DNA of 64,000 bases from Fidelibacterota bacterium. GTDB taxonomy: Bacteria > Pseudomonadota > Alphaproteobacteria > Rhodospirillales > Rhodospirillaceae. Positions within the stretch are counted from its first letter, which is position 1; every line of letters begins with the position of its first letter. Positions 24,632-33,508 of this stretch are shown in pieces. The position numbers were made by a program, and so were the translations under genes. The stretch covers positions 26,390-90,389 of the forward strand of contig CANJMF010000011.1 of NCBI GenBank assembly GCA_947475895.1. The letters are read 5' to 3'. The notes under the pieces are model-generated. The model did no database searches, was not told the DNA's origin, and was given only the letters and a program-made list of their open reading frames with translations.

Positions 24632-26659
24632 ATGGCGGATCTTTTCGGCGACAAACCGGCGCGCGGCGCGAGCAAAAAGCCGGCGAAGGAAAAAAAGCAG
24701 GCTGAGACGAAGCGCGGCGACTATACCGCCAAGGACATCGAAGTTCTGGAAGGCCTGGAGCCCGTCCGGCGTCGGCCGGGCATGTACATCGGTGGCACCG
24801 ACATCACCGCCCTGCACCACCTCATCGCCGAAATCCTCGACAACGCCATGGATGAAGCTGTGGCCGGCCACGCCACCACCATCGAAGTAGAACTCCGTGC
24901 CGGCGACACGGTGATCATCCGTGATAACGGCCGCGGCATGCCCATCGATCCGCACCCCAAGTATCCGAAAAAATCGGCGGTCGAAGTCATTATGACCACG
25001 CTGCACGCGGGCGGGAAGTTCTCGGACAAGGTTTACCAAACGTCGGGCGGGCTGCACGGCGTAGGCGCCAGCGTGGTCAACGCGCTTTCAAGCGAATTGA
25101 CCGTTGAGATCGCGCGCGACCGCACGCTCTATACCCAAACCTTCAGTCGCGGCCACGCCACCAGCAAGCTCATCAAGGGCGGCAGCGTCAACCGGCGCGG
25201 CACGACCGTGACCTTCACGCCAGATACGCAGATTTTCGGCAAGGAACTTCATTTCGATCCTGCCACCGCTTACCGCATGGTGCGCTCGAAGGCCTATTTG
25301 TTCGAAGGCGTGCGCGTGCGCTGGGCCTGCGACAAGGAACTGCTCAAGGGTGACAAAGACACGCCCGTCGAAGAAGAACTGCATTTCGAGAACGGGCTGA
25401 CCGACTATCTCAATCACGTGCTCACCGGCCGCAAACGTCTGATCGAGCCCCTCTTCTCCGGCAAAGCCGATTTCGCCGGCGGCGAAGGCCGCGTTGAGTG
25501 GGCGATCTGCTGGCCCGACAACGAGGATGGTTTTTTCAATTCCTATTGCAACACGATCCCGACACCCGAGGGCGGCACGCACGAACAAGGCTTTAAGTCC
25601 GCCCTGCTGCGCGGCATCAAAAGCTACGCCGACATGACCAACACGACCAAGGGTATCGGCAACGTCACCGGCGAAGACGTCTGGGGCGGCGCTTGCATGA
25701 TGCTGTCGGTCTTCATCAAGGATCCGCAGTTTCAGGGACAGACCAAGGAAAAACTCGTTTCCGTTGCGGCGACAAAACTGGTCGACACCCTGGTGAAGGA
25801 TCACTTCGACCATTGGCTCTCGGGCGACAATGCCAACGCCAAGGTGTTGCTGGAAACGGTCATCACCCGCGCCGCCGAGCGCGCACGCAAGCGCCTCGAT
25901 CAGGATATGAGCCGCAAGAGCGCGACCAAAAAGCTTCGCCTGCCGGGCAAGCTGACGGATTGCACCAAAGCAACGCCCGAAGGCACCGAACTATTCATCG
26001 TGGAAGGTGATTCCGCCGGCGGCTCGGCCAAGCAAGCGCGCAGCCGCGAAACACAAGCTGTGCTTCCTTTGCGCGGTAAGATTCTGAACGTTGCTTCGGC
26101 AACCGACGACAAGCTGCGCGCCAATCAGGAACTCCAGGATCTGATCGAAGCGCTCGGCTGCGGTATTCGCGACAAATACAACGACGCCAAGCTGCGCTAC
26201 GAAAAAATCATCATCATGACGGACGCCGATGTCGACGGCGCGCACATCGCGAGTCTGCTGATGACTTTCTTCTATCGCGAGATGCCGGATCTAATTCAGA
26301 ACGGGCACCTGTTTTTGGCCCTACCGCCGCTCTATCGCTTGAGCCAGCGCGGCACGACGGTCTACGCCATGACCGACGCGCACAAAGACCAGTTGATGAA
26401 AACCAAGTTCGATGGCCGCGGCAAAGTCGAAGTGAGCCGCTTCAAAGGTCTTGGCGAAATGCCGCCGTCACAGTTGAAAGAAACCACCATGGACCCGGCG
26501 CGCCGGGTGCTTTTGAAAATCCAGGTTTTCGGAAACGACGAGAAAAGCGGACAGCGCGCGACGGCCAAATTGGTCGAGCAACTCATGGGCCGCAAACCCG
26601 AAGAGCGCTTCAAGTTCATTCAAGAAAACGCCAAATTCGCTGCCGATCTGGACGTATAA
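24632..26659 (+). CDS. parE: DNA topoisomerase IV subunit B
   Basis: 675 residues. The GHKL ATPase has EILDNAMDEAVAGHA, IRDNGRGMPID and TSGGLHGVGASVVNAL. The TOPRIM domain has FIVEGDSAGGSAKQARSRET and MTDADVDGAHIASLL. ParE rather than GyrB is favoured by length, the Lys-rich start, and LPGKLTDCTKA. With ParC (not in the window) it unlinks daughter chromosomes. There is no sign of disruption. Confidence 0.95.
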   Translation: MADLFGDKPARGASKKPAKEKKQAETKRGDYTAKDIEVLEGLEPVRRRPGMYIGGTDITALHHLIAEILDNAMDEAVAGHATTIEVELRAGDTVIIRDNGRGMPIDPHPKYPKKSAVEVIMTTLHAGGKFSDKVYQTSGGLHGVGASVVNALSSELTVEIARDRTLYTQTFSRGHATSKLIKGGSVNRRGTTVTFTPDTQIFGKELHFDPATAYRMVRSKAYLFEGVRVRWACDKELLKGDKDTPVEEELHFENGLTDYLNHVLTGRKRLIEPLFSGKADFAGGEGRVEWAICWPDNEDGFFNSYCNTIPTPEGGTHEQGFKSALLRGIKSYADMTNTTKGIGNVTGEDVWGGACMMLSVFIKDPQFQGQTKEKLVSVAATKLVDTLVKDHFDHWLSGDNANAKVLLETVITRAAERARKRLDQDMSRKSATKKLRLPGKLTDCTKATPEGTELFIVEGDSAGGSAKQARSRETQAVLPLRGKILNVASATDDKLRANQELQDLIEALGCGIRDKYNDAKLRYEKIIIMTDADVDGAHIASLLMTFFYREMPDLIQNGHLFLALPPLYRLSQRGTTVYAMTDAHKDQLMKTKFDGRGKVEVSRFKGLGEMPPSQLKETTMDPARRVLLKIQVFGNDEKSGQRATAKLVEQLMGRKPEERFKFIQENAKFAADLDV

Positions 26660-26716
26660 GGCCTTTGCAAGTCGGCGAGAACCTATGCAAAACTTCCCTT
26701 ATAACGGGAGATGTGC

Positions 26717-27103
26717 ATGGTTCACAAAATGAAGTGGTTCATCGGGATTGCCGTCGTGGCGTGCTGGGCCGGCACGGCTGCTGCGCAAGCCACTGAAAAA
26801 ATCGAAATCGCCATCGCGAACAACCGCAATGAGCCGGTAACGATGCAGTTCAAATATGCGTTCCGCGATTATACGTGGAAGCTGATCGAGCACGTGATCG
26901 ATCAAGACGACGATATCCTCTATCGCTTTCCAGCGAACATTCCAGGATGCGAGAAATTGCGCGCGTGGCACATCACCGACGGCGTCCTCTCAATTATGAA
27001 TGCAAAAGGCCTTGTGTGCGAAAAGCGCATCAGCCTTTGCGACCGCGTGCACATGAACATGAACGTGCGCCAGGACGCGTGCTTGTGGCACGTGACGCCA
27101 TAA
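26717..27103 (+). CDS. Small secreted protein of unknown function
   Basis: 128 residues from ATG 26717, six bases after GGGAG; an ATG at 26711 would overlap that site. MKWFIGIAVVACWAGTAAAQ is a signal peptide. The mature part has five Cys (about 80-125), among them VCEKRISLC, suggesting disulfides in the periplasm. I recognise no family. It lies between parE and a convergent unknown gene. Confidence 0.65.
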   Translation: MVHKMKWFIGIAVVACWAGTAAAQATEKIEIAIANNRNEPVTMQFKYAFRDYTWKLIEHVIDQDDDILYRFPANIPGCEKLRAWHITDGVLSIMNAKGLVCEKRISLCDRVHMNMNVRQDACLWHVTP

Positions 27104-27115
27104 CCGCAACGGCGT

Positions 27116-27709
27116 TTAAGCGTTTACGGGAGCCGTCAAGAAAACCGCGGGCCGATAACTGAAATACACACGCTCGACCTCGCTCGGCTCGCGCCGCACC
27201 TGCATCTTGAAGGCTTCTTCCAAGGTTTCGGTGTTTTCCGTCAAGCGCTGCCAAATTTCCTGGCCTTGTGCGAATAACGCAGGGTCGGCGAGCGCATAGC
27301 AGCTCGCGATCCAGGCCGGCAGTCCACGCGCGACCGACATGCTGATGAGTGCGTTATCGTCTTCGAGGATGTGAAAGAATGCGCGAAGCGCTTCGGCGTA
27401 AGTGGTTAAGGTCGCGCGCCCGGCGTCATCAACGGTCAGCGTGCCGTCGAAGTATTCTTCGGGAAACGGTACGTCGACTTGGCGCGTGGTATCGAGAATT
27501 TTCTTGGCTAGCAGCGCCACAGCAAACAAAGCCGTGACTTGCGTGCGGTACGATTGACGCAGGTCCGTCAGGTATTCGTCGACCTGAGCCGCCGGCGGCT
27601 TACGCGCCATGAAAATCTCGAGCTTGCGCAACAACCGCAGCGCAAAACCCTTAGGTTTGCGCGGCGGCGGCTTTGGCGCGGGGAAAAGCGGCGATGGTTT
27701 GCGAAGCAC
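27116..27709 (-). CDS. Conserved-looking hypothetical protein
   Basis: 197 residues without signal or membrane segment. The first 35 are basic and proline-rich (PLFPAPKPPPRKPKGFALRL), the rest is helical with ALFAVALLAKKILD and YAEALRAFFHILEDDNALIS. Codon use and composition match its neighbours, so it is probably a real gene. No family recognised. Confidence 0.55.
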   Translation of the reverse strand: MLRKPSPLFPAPKPPPRKPKGFALRLLRKLEIFMARKPPAAQVDEYLTDLRQSYRTQVTALFAVALLAKKILDTTRQVDVPFPEEYFDGTLTVDDAGRATLTTYAEALRAFFHILEDDNALISMSVARGLPAWIASCYALADPALFAQGQEIWQRLTENTETLEEAFKMQVRREPSEVERVYFSYRPAVFLTAPVNA

Positions 27710-27772
27710 GGGTTGTGAATCTCGATCTGCGAAAGAAGTATTTATATAGGGATAAAATCGCCAACGGAAAAC

Positions 27773-27824
27773 AAAAGGGGCGACCCTAAGGCCGCCCCTT
27801 TAAAATTACCCGATCATTATCGGG
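27773..27824 (-). terminator. Terminator hairpins after the tandem peroxiredoxin genes
   Basis: Reading on the minus strand, CCCGAT-AATG-ATCGGG (27824-27809) comes first, then AAAGGGGCG and CGCCCCTTT arms (27801-27774) followed by TTTTGTTTT. The second is a good rho-independent terminator and may act in both directions. Confidence 0.75.
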
Positions 27825-27828
27825 ATAA

Positions 27829-28413
27829 TTATTTCTTCAAAGCCGCCACGATTTCCAGCGACTTCTCGACGTGCTCAACCGGCGTCACTTTATCGTCGGC
27901 CGAAGACAGCGTCGCGACGATCTTCGAATCAGGCGTGATCACGAAGGTCGTACGCTCGGTCGCGTTATGGTCGATTTCCTCGCCACGGCTGTCCTTCGCA
28001 CCTTTCGGAATATCGCGATTGGTGAGGCTGAAGGACTTGGCGATCGCGCCCGTGGGATCCGATGCCACCGGGAACTTGCCGGCGCAGTAGGCTGGATCGG
28101 ACGAGAACGCGTTCAAGCGCGCGATGCTATCTTGCGACACACCGATAATGGTGGTGTGCGCCGCGTCGAACTTATCTTTGTTCTCGGCGAACGTATGCGC
28201 TTCGATATTGCAGCCGCCGGTAAACGCCGACGGGTAGAAGTACACGACCACCGGACCTTTTTTCAGCGCGTCTTTCAACGAGAACTGAAATTCCTTTCCG
28301 GCGAGCGAGGCCTTCGTTGAGAAATCCGGAGCCTTTTCGCCTTGTTTAAGGGCGGCGACGGCCGGAAGTGCGAGGGCGCTCGACAATAGCGCAGCGACGA
28401 GTAAGCGTTTCAT
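27829..28413 (-). CDS. Secreted peroxiredoxin, copy 1
   Basis: 194 residues from the ATG at 28413 (AAGGAGAGCAC precedes it). A signal peptide ends at ALPAVAA. The thioredoxin-like AhpC/TSA-type fold has the peroxidatic Cys68 in FTGGCNIEA, where bacterioferritin-comigratory proteins have TPGCT; a second Cys110 in DPAYCAGKF may resolve it. It probably reduces peroxides in the periplasm. It is the downstream member of a tandem pair; residues about 125-155 differ from the copy while the rest is nearly identical. Confidence 0.85.
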   Translation of the reverse strand: MKRLLVAALLSSALALPAVAALKQGEKAPDFSTKASLAGKEFQFSLKDALKKGPVVVYFYPSAFTGGCNIEAHTFAENKDKFDAAHTTIIGVSQDSIARLNAFSSDPAYCAGKFPVASDPTGAIAKSFSLTNRDIPKGAKDSRGEEIDHNATERTTFVITPDSKIVATLSSADDKVTPVEHVEKSLEIVAALKK

Positions 28414-28462
28414 GTGCTCTCCTTCGATCATTGGGACGATCGTTCCGCGAACGGAACGTGTC

Positions 28463-29050
28463 TTACTTTTTCAGGTGCGAAGCAACTTCGAGCGACTTCT
28501 CGGCATGTTCGGTCGGGGTGACTTTATCGTCGGCCGAAGACAAAGTGGCGACGATCTTTGAGTCCTGTGCGATCACAAAGGTGGTGCGTTCGCTAACTTC
28601 AGCGTTCTCAACTTCTTCACCCTTTGTGTTTTTAAAGCCGGCCGGCAGCTTGATGTTGTTCAGACCGAAGGACTTGGAGATTTCGCCGGTCGGGTCAGAC
28701 GCCACCGGGAACTTGCCCGCGCAATAGGCCGGATCGGACGAGAACGCGTTCAGGCGCGAAATGCTGTCCTTCGAAACACCGATGATCGTGGTGTGAGCGG
28801 CGGCGAACTTGTCCGCATTCTCGGCGAAGGTGTGCGCCTCGATATTGCAGCCGCCGGTGAAAGCCGCTGGGTAGAAGTACACAACGACGGGGCCTTTTTT
28901 CAGGGCGTCCTTTAGGGAGAAATTGAATTCCTTGCCGGCGAGCGAAGCTTTCGTGGAGAAATCCGGTGCCTTTTCGCCCTGCTTGAGGGCGGCAACAGCG
29001 GGAAGTGCAATGGCGCTCGACAGCAGCGCGGCGACGATGAGGCGTTTCAC
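28463..29050 (-). CDS. Secreted peroxiredoxin, copy 2 (tandem paralogue)
   Basis: 195 residues from a GTG at 29050 with AAGGAGAGAACATC before it; the longer reading to 29146 has no better start. Signal peptide, Cys in FTGGCNIEA and DPAYCAGKF, and C-terminus KIVATLSSADDKVTP are the same as in copy 1. The stretch about 125-156 (FGLNNIKLPAGFKNTKGEEV) is distinct. Only 49 bases separate the two genes, so they may be cotranscribed. Confidence 0.85.
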   Translation of the reverse strand: MKRLIVAALLSSAIALPAVAALKQGEKAPDFSTKASLAGKEFNFSLKDALKKGPVVVYFYPAAFTGGCNIEAHTFAENADKFAAAHTTIIGVSKDSISRLNAFSSDPAYCAGKFPVASDPTGEISKSFGLNNIKLPAGFKNTKGEEVENAEVSERTTFVIAQDSKIVATLSSADDKVTPTEHAEKSLEVASHLKK

Positions 29051-29199
29051 GATGTTCTCTCCTTGGATGATGGGCCCGCTGAAGAGCAGGTTGGACATGA
29101 GTATAGTGATCTTACGGTATCGGAGAAGGCACAGCAGCCGTAGCAATGATCACGCCTGCTTGATGTGCTTTTTTGTAACAGCGACGGGTGGTTAACAAC

Positions 29200-29224
29200 A
29201 AAAAAAGCCGCGGTATTTCGCGGC
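29200..29224 (-). terminator. Rho-independent terminator of the tRNA-Val gene
   Basis: On the minus strand GCCGCG-AAATAC-CGCGGC is followed by seven T, 14 bases downstream of the tRNA 3' end. Confidence 0.88.
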
Positions 29225-29237
29225 TTTCTTTAGAGGA

Positions 29238-29312
29238 TGGTGGGCAGTACAGGGATCGAACCTGTGACCTTTCCCATGTCAAGGGAACATTCTACCGCTG
29301 AACTAACTGCCC
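29238..29312 (-). tRNA. tRNA-Val(GAC)
   Basis: 75 bases on the minus strand with the 3' CCA encoded. The acceptor stem GGGCAGT pairs with ACTGCCC, the D stem is GTTC/GAAT, the anticodon arm is TTCCC-TTGACAT-GGGAA giving anticodon GAC, and the T arm is ACAGG-TTCGATC-CCTGT. A terminator follows. No integrase or duplicated end marks it as an attachment site. Confidence 0.95.
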
Positions 29313-29458
29313 ATCAGGTCGGCGGTTGTTTATCGACTCGGGGGTGGCTTTGCAAGGGACTCCGAGGCCCCTCCGGGGTGAATTCCACAGCAAGGCCAAT
29401 TTTCGCCCCTGCGTTTTCGCTCTGTTGCGAGATGCGCCTAGGTCTTTAAAATCCCAGT

Positions 29459-30376
29459 ATGGCGTCCCCCCTGGATCAATCCAGTCCCAGCTCAGACCCG
29501 ATCTCGGCCACCGAGGTGTTTGAACCCGCGCGCCTGACATCGCCGCTGGTGTTCGCCTCGCCCCATTCGGGCGCGCACTATCCGCGCGCGTTCGTCGCCG
29601 AATCCTGCCTCGAACTGGCGACGCTGCGCCGCTCGGAAGACTGTTATGTGGACGAACTGTTTTCGGAAGCGCCGAAATTCGGGGCACCGCTTTTACGCGC
29701 GCTGTACCCCCGCGCGTACCTCGACGTCAATCGCGAAGCCTACGAACTCGATCCTGAAATGTTCGATGAGCCGTTGCCGCGCCACGTGAACACCACATCG
29801 GTTCGCGTCCTGGCCGGGCTTGGAACGATTGCACGCATCGTCGCCACGCGCCGCGAAATTTACCGGCGCAAGTTGTCGTTCGCCGAGGCCGAGCAGCGCA
29901 TCGAAACGGTCTACAAACCCTACCATCAGGCCTTAAGCAGCTTGATCGGCCGTGCACGGCGGCAATTCGGCTTTTGCATCCTGATTGATTGTCATTCCAT
30001 GCCGTCGACCGGCCTTCCCCTCGATTCCCACCTGAAGGATCTGGACATCGTGTTGGGCGATAGACTGGGCTTCTCGTGCAGCCCGCGCGTGACCGAAGCC
30101 GCGGAGGGCTTTCTGGGGCAGGTGAACTATCACGTGGTGCGCAATAACCCTTATGCCGGCGGCTACACCACCCAGCACTATGGCGACCCGGCAAACGGAA
30201 TTCATGCGCTTCAGATCGAGATCAATCGAGCACTTTATATGGACGAAGCCAGCCTGGAACGGCGCGCGCGGTTCAAAGCGCTTAAAGCGGATTTGACCAC
30301 ATTCATCGGCCAAATGGCGGCTTTCGCCGCATTAGAAAGCGACGCTTTGCAGTACACCCGTCTCAGCGCGGAATAG
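29459..30376 (+). CDS. N-formylglutamate amidohydrolase-family protein
   Basis: 305 residues. SPLVFASPHSGAHYP, LRRSEDCYVDELF, YPRAYLDVNREAYELDPEMF, ILIDCHSMPS and LQIEINRALYMDE are family motifs, with metal-binding His/Glu/Asp. The type enzyme HutG cleaves N-formylglutamate in histidine breakdown. No hut genes adjoin, so the natural substrate may differ. It stands alone between the tRNA and an unknown gene. Confidence 0.88.
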   Translation: MASPLDQSSPSSDPISATEVFEPARLTSPLVFASPHSGAHYPRAFVAESCLELATLRRSEDCYVDELFSEAPKFGAPLLRALYPRAYLDVNREAYELDPEMFDEPLPRHVNTTSVRVLAGLGTIARIVATRREIYRRKLSFAEAEQRIETVYKPYHQALSSLIGRARRQFGFCILIDCHSMPSTGLPLDSHLKDLDIVLGDRLGFSCSPRVTEAAEGFLGQVNYHVVRNNPYAGGYTTQHYGDPANGIHALQIEINRALYMDEASLERRARFKALKADLTTFIGQMAAFAALESDALQYTRLSAE

Positions 30377-30499
30377 CAGGGCCCCCTTACAGTTAATTCA
30401 ATTTGTGGTTCTTCGGACATAAAATTATAGTGCCGTCCGGAACGCCCTTGGCGGGCAATCCGAAACCTTTGCGCCTCATTTTGATCGGTTTGAGCGGAC

Positions 30500-31357
30500 A
30501 TGGCCGAAATCAGAACAGTCACTCTTTATCGCGAAAAATCCGTCGTCCATAAGTTCGGCGGCCTTGGGGATGACGACGGCGGCGAGAACATGCCCGTTCT
30601 CACCCTGCGCTCCAACCGCATCACGATTCCGGTCAAAGACAAAATCAATACTCTCATGGTCGTGGTCCGTGGCCAGAACATTCCCGGCACCATGCGCATG
30701 GTGTCGGTGGTGATCGATGAAATTCGCCGCGACCCCCAAGCCTTGCAGGCTCCGCGCGATATCGATTGGGAAACCTTCTGGCGCCGCAAGGTCTCGAAAT
30801 TCGAAAACGACTACAATCCGCAAAACTGGGTATCGTTGCATATCGGCGGCGACATGATCTTCGCAAGCGACGAAAACCGCGCTGCTTTGGAACAGGTGGA
30901 GGCCTTCGCCAATGGCGCAGAGGTCACCGAAGCCATCATCCAGGAAGCTGCCGCCAACGTGTTAGGCGAGCTAGATGACCTGGTCGTGCAGCACGACAGC
31001 CAGACCGCTTTTGTGTTCACACCGTCGCCGACCTACTTACGTGCAGCCATTCTGGAGCGCCGCGACCGCAAGACCGGCTCTTATTCCATGACGGCGTTTC
31101 ATCCGGCGCCGACGCGTCCCGTGCGACTGTCGCACTTCATCGGTTTTTGCGCGGACATGACGGAAGCGCTGACTCACAAATCATTCCTGGATCGCGTTCA
31201 GGAGTTGATCGCTGAAAATGCGCTGAGCAAAACCAACATCACGCCGGCGTTGACGCAAGCGACACGCAACCGGCGCAAGGATCTGATCGGTCAGATCGAG
31301 AGCTTCGAGGAAGTGAACAAGGTGGTTTACCGCCCCGAACGCCCTAATTTGATGTAG
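30500..31357 (+). CDS. Uncharacterised protein, no family recognised
   Basis: 285 residues, soluble, no signal peptide. Notable stretches are REKSVVHKFGGLGDDDGGEN, NTLMVVVRGQNIPGTMRM and IGFCADMTEALTHKSFLDRV. The composition is even and the reading frame clean, which speaks for a real gene. The convergent HIG1 gene ends two bases further on. Function unknown. Confidence 0.65.
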   Translation: MAEIRTVTLYREKSVVHKFGGLGDDDGGENMPVLTLRSNRITIPVKDKINTLMVVVRGQNIPGTMRMVSVVIDEIRRDPQALQAPRDIDWETFWRRKVSKFENDYNPQNWVSLHIGGDMIFASDENRAALEQVEAFANGAEVTEAIIQEAAANVLGELDDLVVQHDSQTAFVFTPSPTYLRAAILERRDRKTGSYSMTAFHPAPTRPVRLSHFIGFCADMTEALTHKSFLDRVQELIAENALSKTNITPALTQATRNRRKDLIGQIESFEEVNKVVYRPERPNLM

Positions 31358-31358
31358 C

Positions 31359-31565
31359 TTAGGCGTGTGTCATCTGGCGCAGCACGAGCAGCGCCAAAAG
31401 GACCACAAGGGCGAAAGCCTGGACCGCAACCCGCAATCGCATCAATTTATTTGCGTATTTGCGGTTGAACTCGCCACCTTTCACAAAACTGACTAAACCC
31501 GTGGCCAAGACCAGCAGTACGGCGATTAACGCCATGCCGAGCAGGATATTCAGCACTGTTTCCAT
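31359..31565 (-). CDS. HIG1-domain (twin transmembrane) protein
   Basis: 68 residues with two membrane helices (about 4-27 and 46-64) joined by the HIG1 signature KGGEFNRKYANKLMRLRV. In mitochondria such proteins sit on cytochrome oxidase and respiratory supercomplexes; in alphaproteobacteria their role is less known but probably respiratory. It is a single gene here. Confidence 0.88.
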   Translation of the reverse strand: METVLNILLGMALIAVLLVLATGLVSFVKGGEFNRKYANKLMRLRVAVQAFALVVLLALLVLRQMTHA

Positions 31566-31737
31566 CTAAAACCTGCTCCCGCGCCTAATAATCCGCATTT
31601 TTACGCCTTATGGGGCGCCGGCTCAAGACAACCGATGCGCGTGTATTGCCTAGGTGCATATCGCGGCACCGTTGCAGCGGGCTATACGGAGGCCTACTTT
31701 ATAGGCGGGTAGGCTTTGGGGCTAATTGGGGGCTTCC

Positions 31738-32130
31738 ATGTTGGGGCGCGTTCTCGTTGTGGACGACAATGTGATGGTGCGGGAGTCCTACACGGAGCTC
31801 CTAAAGCGTCGGGGATATGATGTGCTGCAAGCCGGCGACGGCGAGGAGGCGCTCGACGTCGTGCGCGATCACTCAATCGATCTGGCCATCGTCGATGTGA
31901 TGATGCCCGTTATGGGCGGGCTAGAGTTCCGCCAGCGCTTGCAAGATACAGCACCCAGCGTCGCGACGATCCTCGTGACCGGCCAGCCTGACCGCGTGGA
32001 AGATTTAGTGGAAGACGACCCCGACTTCCAAACCGGTCGGGTGAGCATCCTCTACAAGCCGGTGCATCCGGTGACGCTGTTGGCCGAAGTCGACAAGCGT
32101 CTCGTGAAGGTTGTCGGCCTTAGCCGCTAA
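31738..32130 (+). CDS. Single-domain response regulator (CheY-like receiver)
   Basis: 130 residues from ATG 31738, preceded by TTGGGGGC. Acidic pocket DDN near the start, phospho-acceptor Asp in DLAIVDVMMPVMGG, Thr in ILVTGQ and the conserved Lys in LYKPVHP are all present. No output domain. No kinase adjoins, so its partner is unknown. Confidence 0.88.
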   Translation: MLGRVLVVDDNVMVRESYTELLKRRGYDVLQAGDGEEALDVVRDHSIDLAIVDVMMPVMGGLEFRQRLQDTAPSVATILVTGQPDRVEDLVEDDPDFQTGRVSILYKPVHPVTLLAEVDKRLVKVVGLSR

Positions 32131-32133
32131 CGG

Positions 32134-32238
32134 TTAAGCCGAAAAGCTCTCGCCGCAGCCCGTCGCGCCGAAGGCGCGCCATCATTAAAAGTGCGGCTGC
32201 AGGCGCTCGCTAAGCGGAAAAGCTCTCGCCGCAGCCGC
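32134..32238. repeat. Direct repeat: second copy of the sufA 3' end
   Basis: GAAAAGCTCTCGCCGCAGCC occurs at 32141-32160 and again at 32217-32236, 76 bases apart. On the minus strand both copies encode Gly-Cys-Gly-Glu-Ser-Phe-Ser-Ala and a stop (TAA and TAG). The right copy is the true sufA end; the left is a non-coding remnant. A hairpin GGCGCGCC-TTC-GGCGCGAC lies between them (32162-32180) and may stop converging transcripts. Confidence 0.75.
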
Positions 32239-32584
32239 AGCGGCCTTTTTCGTTTGGGTTATTGAACACGAACCCGCTTTCCATTTTGCTTTCGCGGTAA
32301 TCGAGTTCGCTGCCGAGCAACACCATCACCGCTTTCGGATCGACGAATACGCGGGCACCATTGTGCTCGACCACATCTTCGAACTTACGCGGTTCTTCGG
32401 CATATTCGACGACGTACTTATTGCCCGAGCAGCCTTTGGCCGAGACGCTGACACGTACCCCAACCACCGGCTTCGTAGCGCTGGCGACGATGTCGTTGAT
32501 GCGTTTGGCAGCCGCATCCGAGATACGAATGACGGCAGCGCGCGGCGGGCGCTTAGAGACGGTCGATTGATCGGTTGTGGTCAT
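32210..32584 (-). CDS. sufA: A-type Fe-S carrier SufA/ErpA-like
   Basis: 124 residues with a HesB/IscA fold and the three cluster-binding cysteines, in SAKGCSGNKYV and GRCGCGESFSA. It takes clusters from the SufBCD scaffold to target proteins. It is the last gene of the minus-strand SUF operon, 28 bases after sufT, with GAGGTT upstream of the ATG. ErpA and IscA are close relatives; position favours sufA. Confidence 0.93.
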   Translation of the reverse strand: MTTTDQSTVSKRPPRAAVIRISDAAAKRINDIVASATKPVVGVRVSVSAKGCSGNKYVVEYAEEPRKFEDVVEHNGARVFVDPKAVMVLLGSELDYRESKMESGFVFNNPNEKGRCGCGESFSA

Positions 32585-32612
32585 TGGTTGAACCTCAAAG
32601 CTCGATATAGGA

Positions 32613-33011
32613 TCAAAACATATCCAGCGCCACTTTGGCGACTTCCGACATATTCGCCTGGGTCCAGGGTGGATCCCACGTAATGGTCACATCCACCTCG
32701 CCCACGCCTTCCACATTGGCGACGACGTCGGCGACCTCTTTCGGCAGCGAGCCCGCCACGGGGCACGCTGGGGCCGTCAGGGTCATGGTGATACCCACAT
32801 GGCCATCTTCGGCGATCTTCAGATCGTAGATCAGCCCGAGGTCATAAATATTGACCGGAATTTCGGGGTCGTAGACGCCGCGCATGGCGTTCACAACCGC
32901 TTCTTCGTCGGCCGTGGGAATAGCAGGGTCCTTAGGTGAACCCGAGCGGATGAGTTCGCCTTCTTTCGGCGGCTCGCCGTCACCGGCGGGCATATCATAG
33001 GGAGGCATCAT
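32613..33011 (-). CDS. sufT: SUF system DUF59 protein SufT
   Basis: 132 residues from ATG 33011, which overlaps the sufU stop as ATGA. The MIP18/DUF59 domain has VYDPEIPVNIYDLGLIYDLK and TLTAPACPVAGSLPKEV with its single conserved Cys. SufT assists Fe-S maturation. The first 35 residues are Pro/Gly/Glu-rich and probably disordered. Confidence 0.92.
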   Translation of the reverse strand: MMPPYDMPAGDGEPPKEGELIRSGSPKDPAIPTADEEAVVNAMRGVYDPEIPVNIYDLGLIYDLKIAEDGHVGITMTLTAPACPVAGSLPKEVADVVANVEGVGEVDVTITWDPPWTQANMSEVAKVALDMF

Positions 33012-33508
33012 GGCTTTTCCGTTGTGGTTTCGCCGTTGCCCTGAAGACACGACATCAGTGCGTGCCAAGGCAAGGTGGCGCATTTAACGCGGACGGGGAA
33101 TTGGCTCACGCCTGAGAGCGAGGCGAGACGTTCGACCGTCGTTTCGAAATCCGCGCCGAAGCGCGTCTTGATTTGGGTAGCGTCGGACTTTCCGGTGCAA
33201 AGTTCTTGCACCGCCGCGAACAATTTCTCGGCCGTCTCCAAAGACTGGCCCTTCAGAGCATCGGTCATCATAGACGCCGAGGCGATCGAGATTGCACACC
33301 CCTTCCCTTCAAAGCCGATGTCTTGCACCTGATCTTGCGCAACCTTCGCCGTCACGGTGACGCGGTCGCCGCACATGGGGTTATTCCCCTGGGCCTTGCA
33401 CGTATGCTCGGCAATGAGATGCGCGTTGCGCGGGTTTTTACCGTGATCGAGGATGATTTCCTGATACAGCGTGCGCAGATCGTCGCTCATAGGCGCGGCG
33501 GCGTTCAC
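33008..33508 (-). CDS. sufU: SUF system NifU-like protein SufU
   Basis: 166 residues from a GTG at 33508 that overlaps the sufS stop and has AGAGGTG before it; an ATG at 33490 without a site is the alternative. LYQEIILDHGKNPRNAHLI, the cysteines in NPMCGDRV, EGKGCAISIASASMM and VKCATLPWHAL mark the family. In Gram-positive bacteria SufU takes sulfur from SufS; the same role is likely here. There is no sufE in the operon, which agrees. Confidence 0.92.
   Translation of the reverse strand: MNAAAPMSDDLRTLYQEIILDHGKNPRNAHLIAEHTCKAQGNNPMCGDRVTVTAKVAQDQVQDIGFEGKGCAISIASASMMTDALKGQSLETAEKLFAAVQELCTGKSDATQIKTRFGADFETTVERLASLSGVSQFPVRVKCATLPWHALMSCLQGNGETTTEKP

Noticed and set aside
29238..29312. tRNA-Val as the attachment site of an integrated island
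   Set aside because: No integrase gene and no repeated tRNA 3' end were seen in the window.
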